Program-made: the position numbers and the translations under genes
Notes under the pieces: generated by a model
What the model was told of the DNA's origin: nothing
Database searches by the model: none
The model's input: only the letters and a program-made list of their open reading frames with translations
Assembly (NCBI GenBank): GCA_021372945.1
Contig: JAJFTK010000082.1
Span: 1-64,000, forward strand
Direction of reading: 5' to 3'
Source: Planctomycetaceae bacterium
GTDB lineage: Bacteria > Planctomycetota > Phycisphaerae > Sedimentisphaerales > Anaerohalosphaeraceae
Length of the DNA stretch: 64,000 nt
Shown here: positions 24,415 through 34,077 of the stretch, piece by piece
Layout of the letters: every line of letters begins with the position of its first letter
How positions within the stretch are numbered: the first letter of the stretch is position 1

Positions 24415-25415
24415 TGTATCAAGAGCAAAGAGCGGCCAGCGGATTGATCATTCACCCCGGTGCGGCGGGCGATTGCCTGCTCACCCTGCCGCTTGCGGCC
24501 TACATGAAGAGGATGCTGAAACTGGAGCACATCGACTTTATGGGCCGGATGGATTATATTGAATTTTACCCGGGCCGCACCTGCGTGGATCGCGTACGCT
24601 CGCTGGAGAGCATTCAGTTCCACAGGTTCTTCGAGGACGACGCAACCTTCACGCTGGAAGATCATGACCGGCTGATGCTGGCGTTCGAAGGATATGAACA
24701 GATCGTCAGCTTCCTGGGGCACGGGCATGCGCACTTTGAAAAGAACCTGGTGTTTGCGGTCAATTGTACGCATGCGGCCGAGGTGATGACGTTTCCGCTG
24801 GTGCCGCCGGCGGACGACGGGCGGCATGTTTGTGAGTTTTATCAGGCGCGTTTTCAGCGGGAGCAGGGACTGGAAGAACCGCCGCTGTCGCCCAGCCAGA
24901 CGGTATGGCCGCTGGGGGGCGACTGGGCCGCGGGCGAGGACCTGCTGGAGCAGGCCGAGATCCGAGCCGGCCGTCCTCTGGTGATCATTCAGCCGGGCAG
25001 CGGGGCGCCCGAGAAGTGCTGGCATTTGCAGAACTTTATTGAGTTGGCGACCGCGCTGAAGAGCTGCCGTTTTCGGCCGGTGTTTCTGCTGGGGCCCGTT
25101 GAGCAGGAGCGATTCGGGCCCCAGGATATGAAGGCGCTTTCCGAATGGCCGCTTCTGAGCGGCCTGTCATTGACCAGCGTCCTGCAGGTGTTGACACAGG
25201 CGGAGCTTTATGTCGGAAACGACAGCGGGATCAGTCATCTGGCGGCGGCGATGGCACGGCCAACGATCGCACTGTTCGGGCCTGCCGGCAATCCGGCACG
25301 TTACCGTCCGCTCGGAAGCCATGTGACGGTCCTGCAGCCGGCGGCGGAAAGCTTTGAAAAACCCTCGGCCCCCGAGAGCGAGAAGGTGATCGAGGCCGTT
25401 CTGACGCGACTGTAA
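24411..25415 (+). CDS. Glycosyltransferase family 9 (heptosyltransferase-like)
   Basis: The 334-residue protein has the two-Rossmann (GT-B) layout of GT9. The N-terminal half starts LIIHPGAAGDCLLTLPLAAYMK. The C-terminal half carries IIQPGSGAPEKCWHLQNF and YVGNDSGISHLAAAMARPTIALFGP, the donor-binding motif region. GT9 enzymes usually add heptose to lipopolysaccharide inner core, on the cytoplasmic face. The lpxD and lpxI genes follow, in keeping with a role in lipopolysaccharide. The ATG overlaps the mnmA stop. The donor and acceptor cannot be fixed from sequence. Confidence 0.88.
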   Translation: MMYQEQRAASGLIIHPGAAGDCLLTLPLAAYMKRMLKLEHIDFMGRMDYIEFYPGRTCVDRVRSLESIQFHRFFEDDATFTLEDHDRLMLAFEGYEQIVSFLGHGHAHFEKNLVFAVNCTHAAEVMTFPLVPPADDGRHVCEFYQARFQREQGLEEPPLSPSQTVWPLGGDWAAGEDLLEQAEIRAGRPLVIIQPGSGAPEKCWHLQNFIELATALKSCRFRPVFLLGPVEQERFGPQDMKALSEWPLLSGLSLTSVLQVLTQAELYVGNDSGISHLAAAMARPTIALFGPAGNPARYRPLGSHVTVLQPAAESFEKPSAPESEKVIEAVLTRL

Positions 25416-25431
25416 ATCGTCAAATGAGATT

Positions 25432-25458
25432 TGACGCCGGAAGTGAAATTACTATAAT
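25432..25458 (+). promoter_or_regulatory. Sigma-70-like promoter for lpxD-lpxI
   Basis: TTGACG (25432-25437) and TATAAT (25453-25458) are separated by 15 bases, slightly short. It lies in the gap between the glycosyltransferase and lpxD, so lipid A genes may have their own promoter besides read-through. Confidence 0.45.
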
Positions 25459-25484
25459 GACATCCAAGATTGAACAGGATACAA

Positions 25485-26522
25485 ATGCCTCAGAAAACAC
25501 TGAAAGAAATCGCTCAGCTTGTCGGCGGACGGGTTATCGGGGACGAACGGACCGTCGTGGATTCCGCATCGACGTTGTCGGCGGCGCAGGCGGGCCAAAT
25601 CACGTTCCTCAGCAATCCCAAGTACACGGCCCAGGTCGAGACAACGGCCGCGACAGCGGTGTTTGTCTCACAGGAGACAAAGACGGCCGCCTGCCAGGTC
25701 GTCGTGGAGGATCCCTACTACGCGTTTATGCAGACGGTGGTCCTGCTGCACGGGCACAGACAGCACCCGCAGACGGGCGTTAGCGAGAAGGCGTATATCG
25801 CCGCATCTGCAAAGATCGGGGCCAACTGCAACGTGCACCCGTTCGCGACTATCCACGAGAACGCGGTGGTCGGCAGCAATTGCCAGGTTTATTCCGGCGT
25901 GTTTATCGGGCCCGATGTAATAGTCGGCAATGACTGCATCTTCTACCCGAACGCGGTGCTCTACGACGGCTGCAAGGTCGGCGACCGTGTGATCGTTCAA
26001 TCGAATGCCTCGGTCGGACAGGATGGGTTCGGTTTTGCCACGCACAAGGGAGAGCATCATAAGATCCCGCAGATCGGGATCGTGGAACTGGAGGACGATG
26101 TCGAGATCGGCGCCAATTGCATCGTGGAGCGAGGGACGCTGGACAATACGGTCATCGGCAAGGGCACGAAGATCGGCGACTCGGTGGTGATCGGACACGG
26201 TACGAAGATCGGCCCGCACTGCCTGCTGGTGCCGCAGGCAGGCATCGCCGGTTCGGTCGAGATGGGGCATCATTGCGTGATCGGCGGACAGGCGGGGCTG
26301 GTGGGTCATATCAAGATCGGCAGCATGGTCAAGATCGGCGCGCAGGCCGCCGTGATCAATGATGTGCCTGACGGCGCGACGATCCTAGGCGCTCCGGCGA
26401 TCGACGCCAATAAGGCCAAACGCGCTTATTCGCTGATTGAAACGCTGCCGGAGATGCGGAAGAAACTCAAGATGCTTGACAAGCAGATCCAGCGGCTCAC
26501 GATCGCCCAAGAAGAAGAATAA
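25485..26522 (+). CDS. lpxD: UDP-3-O-acylglucosamine N-acyltransferase
   Basis: LpxD transfers an (R)-3-hydroxyacyl chain from acyl carrier protein to the 2-amino group of UDP-3-O-acylglucosamine, the third step of lipid A synthesis. The 345-residue protein has the N-terminal LpxD domain (about 1-100), a left-handed beta-helix of hexapeptide repeats with the conserved GQDGFGF segment, and the catalytic His in VVIGHGTKIG (H238), then a C-terminal helix for trimerisation. I chose the ATG at 25485, which has AGGA upstream; an in-frame TTG at 25470 gives five extra residues. Its stop overlaps the lpxI ATG by one base. Confidence 0.96.
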   Translation: MPQKTLKEIAQLVGGRVIGDERTVVDSASTLSAAQAGQITFLSNPKYTAQVETTAATAVFVSQETKTAACQVVVEDPYYAFMQTVVLLHGHRQHPQTGVSEKAYIAASAKIGANCNVHPFATIHENAVVGSNCQVYSGVFIGPDVIVGNDCIFYPNAVLYDGCKVGDRVIVQSNASVGQDGFGFATHKGEHHKIPQIGIVELEDDVEIGANCIVERGTLDNTVIGKGTKIGDSVVIGHGTKIGPHCLLVPQAGIAGSVEMGHHCVIGGQAGLVGHIKIGSMVKIGAQAAVINDVPDGATILGAPAIDANKAKRAYSLIETLPEMRKKLKMLDKQIQRLTIAQEEE

Positions 26523-27358
26523 TGGATTCGCCAAATGTAGTCGGATTGATCGCCGGGCAGGGACGGCTGCCGTTCATGGTCGCCGACGGCGCGCGGCGGG
26601 CGGGGCTCAAGGTGGTGTGCGTAGGATTGACCGACAGCGTGGAGCCTGCGCTGGCCGAGCACGTCGACGTGTTTTTTTACGGCGCGATCGCTCGCCCCGG
26701 CGGCTGGATGCGCAAGCTTCGCGGGCATGGAGTCCGCGAAACGATCATGGTCGGCCGGGTGGCCAAAAAGAGGATCTACACGCCATGGCGGATCCTGAAG
26801 TATCTGCCGGACTGGCGTGCGCTGAGGATCTGGTACTGGCGGCTGCGAAAGAAAGATAAGCGAAACGATACGCTGCTGCGGGCCATCGCCGATGAGTTTG
26901 CAAGCGGAGGGATTATCCTGGACGATTCGACAAAATACTGCCAAGAACACCTGGCCGACCGCGGCGTGATGACGCGGCGGCAGCCGCCGGCGTCGGCACT
27001 GAAAGACATCCGATTCGGCTGGGACCTGCTCAAGAAGATCGGCGACTTGGATATTGGCCAGGCGATCGCGGTACGGGAACGCGAGATCATTGCCGTTGAG
27101 GCCATTGAAGGCACGGCCCGCATGATCGAGCGAGCGGGCCAGCTCTGCAAGAAAGGCGGCTGGACGCTGCTGAAGGCCCCGCGGGCCCATCACGATATGC
27201 GTTTCGATGTGCCCTGCATCGGGCAGGATACGATCGAAAGCCTTAAAAAGCACGGCGCCGCCTGCGTAGCCGTTGAAGCAGGCAAAACCATCCTCATCGA
27301 CAAACCCCAGACGCTAGCGCTGGCTGACAAACTGGGCATCGCCGTTGTGGGCTATTAG
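26522..27358 (+). CDS. lpxI: UDP-2,3-diacylglucosamine pyrophosphatase
   Basis: LpxI hydrolyses UDP-2,3-diacylglucosamine to lipid X and UMP, the step done by LpxH in many other Gram-negatives. The 278-residue protein fits the DUF1009 family, with the N-terminal GLIAGQGRLPFMVAD motif, the MVGRVAKKRIY segment, and the C-terminal KGGWTLLKAP-RAHHDMRFDVPCIG region. The overlap with lpxD (TAATG) indicates a shared transcript. Use of LpxI rather than LpxH is known from alphaproteobacteria and several other phyla. It converges on the P-type ATPase. Confidence 0.94.
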   Translation: MDSPNVVGLIAGQGRLPFMVADGARRAGLKVVCVGLTDSVEPALAEHVDVFFYGAIARPGGWMRKLRGHGVRETIMVGRVAKKRIYTPWRILKYLPDWRALRIWYWRLRKKDKRNDTLLRAIADEFASGGIILDDSTKYCQEHLADRGVMTRRQPPASALKDIRFGWDLLKKIGDLDIGQAIAVREREIIAVEAIEGTARMIERAGQLCKKGGWTLLKAPRAHHDMRFDVPCIGQDTIESLKKHGAACVAVEAGKTILIDKPQTLALADKLGIAVVGY

Positions 27359-27389
27359 ATTCTAATGAGCTGTCGCAGTTGTATTCGTC

Positions 27390-30098
27390 TTATGCTTCTT
27401 TCGGCCCGCGAACGGACATGCGAATGGTCTTTTCGATCTCCAAAGCGACAAAGACAATGCTGCCGGCGCCAATACAGATCGCCATGTCCAAAAGATTCAA
27501 AGGCTGGGTCCGCAGGAACTGCTGCAGGAACGGCGAGTAGATCGCAAATAACTGAAGGATGACGGTCAAGGCGACCATCGAGATCAGCGTACGGTTCGAG
27601 AAGATGCCGATGCGGATCAGGAGGTCCGTCGATGAGCGCACGGAAAGGACCTGCCACGCCTGTGCGAAAGCGATCGCGGCAAAGATCATTGTCTGCCACT
27701 TCTCGCTGCCGGCACGCAAATAGAGGCCGCCCAGCAGCAGCGAGACCAAACCGATCAGCAGGCCGGTGACGGTAACCTGCAGCCAGCCGCCGCGGGCAAA
27801 GATGTTTTCCTTTGGATCGATGGGCGACCGCACCATGACGTTGCCTTCGCTGCTTTCGAGGCCCAGGCCCAGGCCGAGCAGCCCGTCCGTCAGCAGGTTA
27901 AGCCACAATAATTGCAGCGGGATCAAGGGCAGCGATTCCCCCATCAGGGGGCCTGCCAGCATGACGATGACCTTACCGATATTTCCGCCGACGGAGAACT
28001 TGACAAATTTCTTGATGTTGTCGTAGATGATCCGCCCTTCCTGGACGGCGTTGACAATGGAGGCGAAATTGTCATCGGTGAGCACGATATCGGAGGCGTC
28101 TTTGCTGACGTCCGTGCCGGTAATGCCCATGGCCACGCCGATGTTGGCCTTCTTGAGGGCGGGGGCATCGTTGACGCCGTCGCCGGTCATCGCCACGATG
28201 TGGCCGTTTTCCTGCAGGGCATCGACGATCTTGAGTTTATGCTCCGGCGAAACGCGGGCATAGATCGAGACATCGTTGACAAAGGTTTTCAACTCGTCGG
28301 CGGAGATCTTTTCAAGCTCGCTGCCGGTCAGGACCCTGCCCTGGCCGAGCATGCCCAACTCGGAGGCGATGTATTTGGCGGTCAGCGGGTGGTCGCCGGT
28401 GATCATCACCGTGCGAATGCCGGCGTCTTTGCATATTTGGACCGATTGCTTAACCTCCGGGCGCGGCGGATCAACCATCCCGAGCGAGCCGACATAGGTC
28501 AGGTTTCGCTCAAATCGCTCCATGTCGTGCGGGTCGATTTTGTCGGCGGTCGAGAACGCCACGCCGATGACGCGAATGCCTTTGGCGGCCAGCCGTTCAT
28601 TGGAGTTGAGAATGGATTTTTTGATCTCGGGGTCCAAAGCAACGACCTTATTGTGAATCAGGACCTTATCGGAGATCTCCAAAAGACCATCGACCGAACC
28701 CTTGGTCAGTGAGACATAGAGGACATCGTCGAGAAACGGAAACAGGCTCTGGCGATCCTCTGGCGCAAGCTGGTGAATAGTCGTCATTCTCTTGCGGTTG
28801 GAGTCAAAGGGGATCTCGGCCGCGCGCGGCCATTTATGTTCGAGCTGGTCTTTATCGAGGCCCAATTCCTGCGCCGCCGCGACCATGGCCGTTTCCGTTG
28901 GATCGCCGATCAAGATGGATTTCTTTTCGCTCTGCGAGAGCTTGGTATCATTGCACAAGGCCGAGGCCATGACCGTAAACAAGCTGCCGCTTTTCAGTTC
29001 TTCGGAAAGGTTGACGATCTGGTTATCGCTGACCTGGAACTGGACCAGTTCGGAAACGACGTTCAGGTGCACCACGGACATCCTGTTCTGTGTCAGCGTG
29101 CCGGTCTTATCGGAGCAGATGACCGTTACCGACCCGAGCGTTTCGACAGCGGGCAGCTTTCGGATGAGCGCATGGCGCTGGAGCATCCGATGCGATCCGA
29201 TGGCCAGGGTGATGGTGACGACCGCCGGAAGCCCTTCGGGAATAACCGCCACGGCCACGCTGATGCCGGCCAGTAAAAGCTGCGTGAGCGATTCGCCGCG
29301 GAGCAGACCGATGACGATAATCAGCAGCGATATCGCGATGCCGATGACCGCCAGAATCTTGCCGAGGTAATCGAGTCTCTTCTGCAGAGGCGTCAGTTGC
29401 TGGCCGACGCCCTGGATAATGGAGGCGATCTTGCCCAGTTCGGTGCGCATCCCGGTTTCGGTCACGACCGCCTCGGCGCGGCCCATCGTAACGACCGTAC
29501 CCATGTAGGCCATGTTCGTCCGGTCGCCCAGCGGCGTATCGGCCGCCTCCAGCGCGGACGCATTCTTATCGTCGGGCTCCGCTTCTCCCGTGAGCGCCGA
29601 TTCCTGGATCTTCAGGTTGCTGGTCCCGATCAGCCGGCAGTCAGCCGGAACGATGTTGCCGGTCTCCAGAAAAATAATATCGCCGCGCACCAACTGCTTG
29701 ACCGATATTTCGCGGGTATGCCCGCCGCGCTTGACCCGCACGAACGGCACCGCCATCTTCTTTAGCGCGGCCATCGCTTTTTCGGCGCGGTAGTCCTGAA
29801 CGAAACCGAGCACGGCGAACAGGATAACAATCGCCAGAATGGCGACCGAGTCGCGCACCGAACCCAGGGCGATCGAAATGACCGAGGCCACGATCAAAAT
29901 GATCTCCATCGTGGAGGTGATCTGTTCGAGGAAGATCTTCAGCGCCTTTCTTTGGCGTTGTTCGACCAATTCATTTGGACCCTCAGATTCGAGCTTCTCC
30001 CGCGCCTGCGCGTCGGTGAGACCTTCCTTTGCGCTGCCCTGCCCCGTGAGAGCTTCCTGTACGTTCAGGCAATACCAGGGTTTGATTTCGTTTGCCAT
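27390..30098 (-). CDS. Calcium-type P-type ATPase (P2A family)
   Basis: This 902-residue pump should export Ca2+ (or a similar cation) using ATP. Domains: N-terminal cation ATPase domain, actuator with SALTGEAEP (167-175), phosphorylation motif SDKTGTLT with D330, nucleotide domain, and hinge [10 protein letters not shown] (638-647). Site II residues are present: E288 in PEGLP, and N734 and D738 in LNLLTDG. N706 of membrane helix 5 is present, but the site I acidic residue that follows (E771 in SERCA) is K709 in NIGK. So one Ca2+ per cycle is likely, as in Listeria LMCA1. A leftward promoter lies at 30181-30209. Confidence 0.93.
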   Translation of the reverse strand: MANEIKPWYCLNVQEALTGQGSAKEGLTDAQAREKLESEGPNELVEQRQRKALKIFLEQITSTMEIILIVASVISIALGSVRDSVAILAIVILFAVLGFVQDYRAEKAMAALKKMAVPFVRVKRGGHTREISVKQLVRGDIIFLETGNIVPADCRLIGTSNLKIQESALTGEAEPDDKNASALEAADTPLGDRTNMAYMGTVVTMGRAEAVVTETGMRTELGKIASIIQGVGQQLTPLQKRLDYLGKILAVIGIAISLLIIVIGLLRGESLTQLLLAGISVAVAVIPEGLPAVVTITLAIGSHRMLQRHALIRKLPAVETLGSVTVICSDKTGTLTQNRMSVVHLNVVSELVQFQVSDNQIVNLSEELKSGSLFTVMASALCNDTKLSQSEKKSILIGDPTETAMVAAAQELGLDKDQLEHKWPRAAEIPFDSNRKRMTTIHQLAPEDRQSLFPFLDDVLYVSLTKGSVDGLLEISDKVLIHNKVVALDPEIKKSILNSNERLAAKGIRVIGVAFSTADKIDPHDMERFERNLTYVGSLGMVDPPRPEVKQSVQICKDAGIRTVMITGDHPLTAKYIASELGMLGQGRVLTGSELEKISADELKTFVNDVSIYARVSPEHKLKIVDALQENGHIVAMTGDGVNDAPALKKANIGVAMGITGTDVSKDASDIVLTDDNFASIVNAVQEGRIIYDNIKKFVKFSVGGNIGKVIVMLAGPLMGESLPLIPLQLLWLNLLTDGLLGLGLGLESSEGNVMVRSPIDPKENIFARGGWLQVTVTGLLIGLVSLLLGGLYLRAGSEKWQTMIFAAIAFAQAWQVLSVRSSTDLLIRIGIFSNRTLISMVALTVILQLFAIYSPFLQQFLRTQPLNLLDMAICIGAGSIVFVALEIEKTIRMSVRGPKEA

Positions 30099-30180
30099 AA
30101 TCCATTCGTTCTACTGTTGCTTAAGGCCGCTCGTTTACTCCGCGCGGCAGCATCTTCTTTCCGTGCGTAAATAGCCTGCG

Positions 30181-30209
30181 ATTGTAATAAGCGGCATTCA
30201 ATATTACAA
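30181..30209 (-). promoter_or_regulatory. Candidate promoter for the P-type ATPase
   Basis: On the minus strand TTGTAA (complement of 30204-30209), 17 bases, then TACAAT (complement of 30181-30186). The leader to the ATG at 30098 would be about 75 bases. Confidence 0.4.
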
Positions 30210-30305
30210 GAACGAGTTGGAGGATCTTCATACACGACCTGCTTTCACCTGTTAATATAAGAGAATCCCTTAGGTCAATTCGGTACACCGCTCATAGCGG
30301 CGCAG

Positions 30306-30507
30306 TTGACATGGGCGTATATTTCGTATGTTGTAACACTTGCAAGATTGGGTGTTCCAAAAACGAAAGAAGGCGGCAGAGTGAGCTTAAATATGAATAA
30401 TATAATCGTAAGGATAAGACAGACCTGAACTTATAAACTACACATACCTCCATACCCATTCTCCTGAAAGCAAGAGCTTTTCACCCCAAAGCTCTTGCTT
30501 TACCTTT
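30306..30507 (+). ncRNA. Candidate small RNA or leader ending in a strong terminator
   Basis: TTGACA (30306-30311) with TATGTT 15 bases downstream gives a weak promoter call. The end is clearer: AAAGCAAGAGCTTT (30467-30480), a 7-base loop, and AAAGCTCTTGCTTT (30488-30501) form a perfect 14-base stem followed by ACCTTTTAT. The nearest upstream gene runs leftward, so this terminator belongs to a rightward transcript without an annotated gene. It may be a small RNA or a leader of yecE. Boundaries are approximate. Confidence 0.4.
30467..30507 (+). terminator. Orphan rho-independent-type terminator
   Basis: A 14-base-pair perfect stem (30467-30480 with 30488-30501) with a TCACCCC loop and a following ACCTTTT. 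It lies 92 bases before the yecE start. Confidence 0.75.
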
Positions 30508-30598
30508 TATAGGATTACACCGTTTTACGGTTCAACTAAGAGGTTCCCTTAAAAACAAGCTGCTGCTGCGGGCGTAAGGTCAGCAAAGGCAGGCACAG

Positions 30599-31465
30599 AT
30601 GGACACATCGAAAATCAAGGTGGGCATAGCGGGCTGGTCGTACGCGGATTGGCGCGGGATCGTTTACCCCAATTCGCGGACGGATATGCTTTCGTATGCG
30701 GCGCAGTTTATCGATGCCGTCGAGATCAACAGCACGTTTTATCGCCCTGCCATGGCGGAGGACAGCCGCACGTGGCTGCGGCGAACACAATCCTATCCGG
30801 ATTTTTTCTTTACGGCCAAGCTGCACCAGGATTTCACGCACGGCGGGATATTTGACGATGCGTTCATCAATGCGTTCAAAGAGGGCCTTACCCCCCTGCT
30901 GGAAGCCGGCAAACTGCGGCATCTGCTGGCGCAGTTTCGATTCGATTTTGATGACCGGCCGGATCATCGTGCGCGGCTCGAAAACATTGTTGAACTGTTT
31001 GGCGAACTATGCCCTTTGATCGTCGAGGTGCGTCACCATTCGTGGCAGCAGCCGGACAGTGCCGCATTTCTGCAAGCCCTGGAGGTTGGCGTCTGCGATC
31101 GCGACTGGCCGGTCGGGCGCGATTCGTATAATCCTAAACGACTTGAGCCGATCGGCCACTATGGATATTTCCGGATGCATGGCCGCAACCGGGATCAATG
31201 GCCGAGGCTCTCCGGCGAGCAAACGTACGACTATTTCTATCCGCCACACGAGCTTGAGGAAATCCTGCAGAAGATCGAGACACTGGCCGAAAAATGCCGG
31301 ACGTACACACTGATCGCTAACAATCATTACCGCGGCGCCGAACTTGCCAACGCGATTCAGCTCAAGGCCATGCTCACGGGCAATAAACAGCGTTTCCCGG
31401 AGGGGCTGCTGGTGCAATACCCGGATCTGATGGAGTATGCCTCCAACGCGATCTTGTTTCGATGA
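30599..31465 (+). CDS. YecE family (DUF72) protein
   Basis: The 288-residue TIM-barrel protein belongs to DUF72. Visible landmarks are VGIAGWSYADWRGIVYP, DAVEINSTFYRP, FFFTAKLHQDFTH, LIVEVRHHSW and the end YRGAELANAIQLKAML. DUF72 proteins are widespread but of unknown activity; the fold resembles xylose isomerase-like enzymes. The ATG at 30599 has only a weak ribosome site. Its stop overlaps a possible start of the GH130 gene, with the better GH130 start 18 bases further, so the two are probably co-transcribed. Confidence 0.9.
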   Translation: MDTSKIKVGIAGWSYADWRGIVYPNSRTDMLSYAAQFIDAVEINSTFYRPAMAEDSRTWLRRTQSYPDFFFTAKLHQDFTHGGIFDDAFINAFKEGLTPLLEAGKLRHLLAQFRFDFDDRPDHRARLENIVELFGELCPLIVEVRHHSWQQPDSAAFLQALEVGVCDRDWPVGRDSYNPKRLEPIGHYGYFRMHGRNRDQWPRLSGEQTYDYFYPPHELEEILQKIETLAEKCRTYTLIANNHYRGAELANAIQLKAMLTGNKQRFPEGLLVQYPDLMEYASNAILFR

Positions 31466-31482
31466 AAGTAAGGAATTGTCAA

Positions 31483-32529
31483 ATGGCCGTGGAGAGGTTA
31501 GCCGAAAATCCAATCCTCACACCAAAGGATGTCCCGCCGAGCCGGCCGGACTTTGAGGTCGTCGGGGCGTTTAATCCGGCGGCAGTGCTTTACGGCGATG
31601 AAGTGCTGCTGCTTCTGCGCGTGGCCGAGCGTCCGCGAGACAAAAAACCGGATGAGCAGGCTGCGCCGATCCTCAACCCGGATTCAGGCCAGATCGAATA
31701 CTTCCGCGTCAAGAACGATGACCCGAACATCACGGATATCCCGGACTCCCGTTCGTTCTATTACGAGGGCAAGATGTTCTTGACCAGCATCTCGCATTTG
31801 CGGCTGGCTCGAAGCCGCGACGGAATTCATTTTAAGGTTGACCCGAAGCCTGCAGTCTTCCCCAAAGAGAGCTATGAAACCTTTGGGCTGGAAGACCCCC
31901 GCATCACGCCGATCGCCGGCATCTGCTATATAAGCTACAAAGTTGTCAGCCAGAACGGGATCTGCACGGGGCTTCTGACGACAAAAGACTTCAAGCGGTA
32001 CGAAAGACACGGGATAATTTTCTGCCCCGAGAACATTGATGTGGTGCTGTTTCCGGACAAGATCGGCGGCAAGTATTGGGCGCTGACGCGGCCTGTGCCG
32101 CGGTACCTGGGTCCGCGCGGGATCTGGATCGCCTCGTCGCCGGATGCCCTGCACTGGGGGCGGCATCAGCCGCTGGTGCTGCCGCGGCCGGAGTTGTTTG
32201 ACGGCGGCAAGACCGGTGGAGGCTGCGTGCCCATCCGAACACCGCAAGGATGGCTGGAGATCTATCATGGCTCTGACAAAGAGGACCGCTACAGCCTGGC
32301 GGCGGCGCTGCTGGATCTTGAGAACCCGACGAGGGTACTGGCGCGGTCGAGCAAGCCGCTGATGGAGCCGGCGGCCGATTACGAGCTTCGGGGTTTTTAC
32401 GGCAACGTGGTGTTCGCGTGCGGCCATGTGGAAAAAGACGGCCTTCTCTGGATCTATTATGGCGCTGCCGACGAATACACCGCCTGCGCCAGGATGACGC
32501 TGGAGGATATCTTCGCGACATTTGAATGA
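31483..32529 (+). CDS. Glycoside hydrolase family 130 (mannoside phosphorylase/hydrolase)
   Basis: GH130 enzymes cleave beta-mannosides, usually by phosphorolysis. The 348-residue five-bladed propeller shows GAFNPAAVLY near the start, ETFGLEDPRITP with the conserved Asp, TRPVPR, and GGKTGGGCVPIRTPQGWLEIYHG. The phosphate-binding residues of phosphorylases cannot be judged with certainty, so a hydrolase is possible. I prefer the ATG at 31483, with AAGGA eight bases upstream; an ATG at 31462 overlaps the yecE stop. Together with the GH43 gene at 8 kb it suggests use of plant or algal polysaccharides. Confidence 0.87.
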   Translation: MAVERLAENPILTPKDVPPSRPDFEVVGAFNPAAVLYGDEVLLLLRVAERPRDKKPDEQAAPILNPDSGQIEYFRVKNDDPNITDIPDSRSFYYEGKMFLTSISHLRLARSRDGIHFKVDPKPAVFPKESYETFGLEDPRITPIAGICYISYKVVSQNGICTGLLTTKDFKRYERHGIIFCPENIDVVLFPDKIGGKYWALTRPVPRYLGPRGIWIASSPDALHWGRHQPLVLPRPELFDGGKTGGGCVPIRTPQGWLEIYHGSDKEDRYSLAAALLDLENPTRVLARSSKPLMEPAADYELRGFYGNVVFACGHVEKDGLLWIYYGAADEYTACARMTLEDIFATFE

Positions 32530-32532
32530 ACG

Positions 32533-32563
32533 CCCCGCTTAACAGCGGGGGTTCGGAATGATC
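32533..32563. repeat. Family B intergenic repeat (hairpin plus GTTCGGAATGA)
   Basis: CCCCGC (32533-32538), loop TTAACA and GCGGGG (32545-32550) are followed by GTTCGGAATGATCG. The layout equals that at 2706-2739, with different stem bases but the same tail. It sits between convergent genes and may also act as a weak terminator. Confidence 0.55.
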
Positions 32564-32564
32564 G

Positions 32565-34043
32565 TTATTTTTTCAGGGTGCCCAGATATTCATTCATGGC
32601 GGCAGCGGCGATGCGGCCCTGGCCCATGGCCAGGATGACGGTCGCGGCGCCCAGGACGATGTCGCCGCCGGCATAGACGCCTTCGAGCGAGGTCTTGCAG
32701 CGATCGTCAACTACGATGTTGCCCCACTTGTTAAATTCCAGGCCGGGCGTGGTCTGCTGAAGCAGCGGATTTGCGCCATTGCCTATGGCGACAATAACTG
32801 TATCGACATCAATGGTGAACTCGCTGCCCTTGATCGGCACGGGCCGACGGCGGCCGGACTCATCCGGTTCGCCCAGTTCGTAGCGAAGGCACTCGATGCC
32901 AATCACATTGCTCTTGTCATCACCCAGGATGCGCGTAGGATTTTGCAGCACTCGGAACTGGACGCCTTCTTCCTTGGCATGATGAACCTCTTCGATTCGC
33001 GCTGGCATTTCCTTTTCGCTGCGGCGGTAGATGAGATAGACATTTTCGGCGCCCAGGCGAACGGCCATGCGCGCCGCGTCCATGGCCACGTTGCCGCCGC
33101 CGAGCACCGCGACGCTTTTGCTGACGGCAATGGGCGTGTCGGCGCCATTGCCGAAGTCGTAGGCTCGCATGAGGTTGGCGCGGGTGAGATATTCATTGGC
33201 GCTATAAACGCCGACGAGATGCTCGCCGGGGATATCCATGAACTTGGGCAGGCCTGCGCCCACGCCGATGTAAACGGCGTCGAATCCATCCTCTTCCATG
33301 AGCTGACGAATGGTGCGGGTGCGGCCAACGATGAAGTTGCAGACGATCTTGACGCCCATTTTTTCCAGCACTTCAATTTCCTGGCGAACGATCTCCTTTG
33401 GAAGACGGAATTCCGGAATTCCATAAACCATTACGCCGCCGGGCTTATGAAAAGCCTCAAAGATGGTCACGTCATGCCCGGCTCTGCGGGTATCGGCCGC
33501 CACAACAATGCCGCCGGGGCCGCAGCCGATGATCGCCACTTTTTTGCCGGTGGACGGCGCGACTTTGGGCACTTCGCCCCCCTGCTTCGCCCCCAGGTCG
33601 GCCACGAATCGCTCCAGCCGGCCAATCGAGACGCTCAGGTTCACGTCCTTGAACTTCTTGCCGACCGTGCATTTTTCCTGGCACTGAACCTCCTGCGGGC
33701 AGACGCGTCCGCAGACCGCCGGAAGCAGCGAGTTTTCCTTGATGATCGACAGGGCCTCCGCAAAGTCGCCCTCAGCGATGGCCGCGATAAAGTCGCGGAT
33801 GCGAATGCGGACGGGGCAGCCCTCCACGCATGGCGCATTCTTGCACTGCAGGCAGCGCAACGCCTCCATGCGGGCCTGAAACTCAGTAAAGCCTTCGGCG
33901 ACCTCGTTCATATTCTGACGCCTTCTGACGGCATCCTGCGCCGGCATGTCCTGCGCCGGGATCTCGTAACGGTCCTTTGGCTTCAGTTGGCCTTCTTTAT
34001 GCTTCTTTATTAATTCTTCAAGTTTTTGAGGATCTGGGGTCAC
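32565..34043 (-). CDS. nfnB: NADH-dependent reduced ferredoxin:NADP+ oxidoreductase, subunit B (GltA-like)
   Basis: NfnB carries the bifurcating FAD and the NADP site of the Nfn transhydrogenase, which couples NADH and reduced ferredoxin to make two NADPH. The 492-residue protein has an N-terminal double [4Fe-4S] domain (LRCLQCKNAPCVEGCPV and CGRVCPQEVQCQEKC), a first FAD-binding site (IIGCGPGGIVVAA) and an NADP-binding site (VAVLGGGNVAMDAARMA). On sequence alone it resembles the glutamate synthase small subunit; the neighbouring nfnA argues for Nfn. The start is GTG at 34043 with AGGTGA upstream. It follows nfnA by 34 bases. Confidence 0.9.
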   Translation of the reverse strand: MTPDPQKLEELIKKHKEGQLKPKDRYEIPAQDMPAQDAVRRRQNMNEVAEGFTEFQARMEALRCLQCKNAPCVEGCPVRIRIRDFIAAIAEGDFAEALSIIKENSLLPAVCGRVCPQEVQCQEKCTVGKKFKDVNLSVSIGRLERFVADLGAKQGGEVPKVAPSTGKKVAIIGCGPGGIVVAADTRRAGHDVTIFEAFHKPGGVMVYGIPEFRLPKEIVRQEIEVLEKMGVKIVCNFIVGRTRTIRQLMEEDGFDAVYIGVGAGLPKFMDIPGEHLVGVYSANEYLTRANLMRAYDFGNGADTPIAVSKSVAVLGGGNVAMDAARMAVRLGAENVYLIYRRSEKEMPARIEEVHHAKEEGVQFRVLQNPTRILGDDKSNVIGIECLRYELGEPDESGRRRPVPIKGSEFTIDVDTVIVAIGNGANPLLQQTTPGLEFNKWGNIVVDDRCKTSLEGVYAGGDIVLGAATVILAMGQGRIAAAAMNEYLGTLKK

Positions 34044-34077
34044 TTTTGTTCACCTATTCAAACGGCTTGCAGAGGCG

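Larger units (their letters stand above)
30099..30598. other. 500-base divergent intergenic region with a probable RNA unit
   Basis: This gap separates the divergent P-ATPase and yecE genes. It holds a leftward promoter (30181-30209), a short palindrome (CCGCT/AGCGG, 30288-30300), TTGACA at 30306-30311, and a strong terminator at 30467-30507 with no gene before it. A possible 11-codon frame (ATG at 30393, stop at 30426-30428) lies in the middle. No tRNA is seen. Confidence 0.55.

Noticed and set aside
32943..34013. Long rightward frame opposite nfnB
   Set aside because: Antisense of a gene with full Fe-S and nucleotide motifs.
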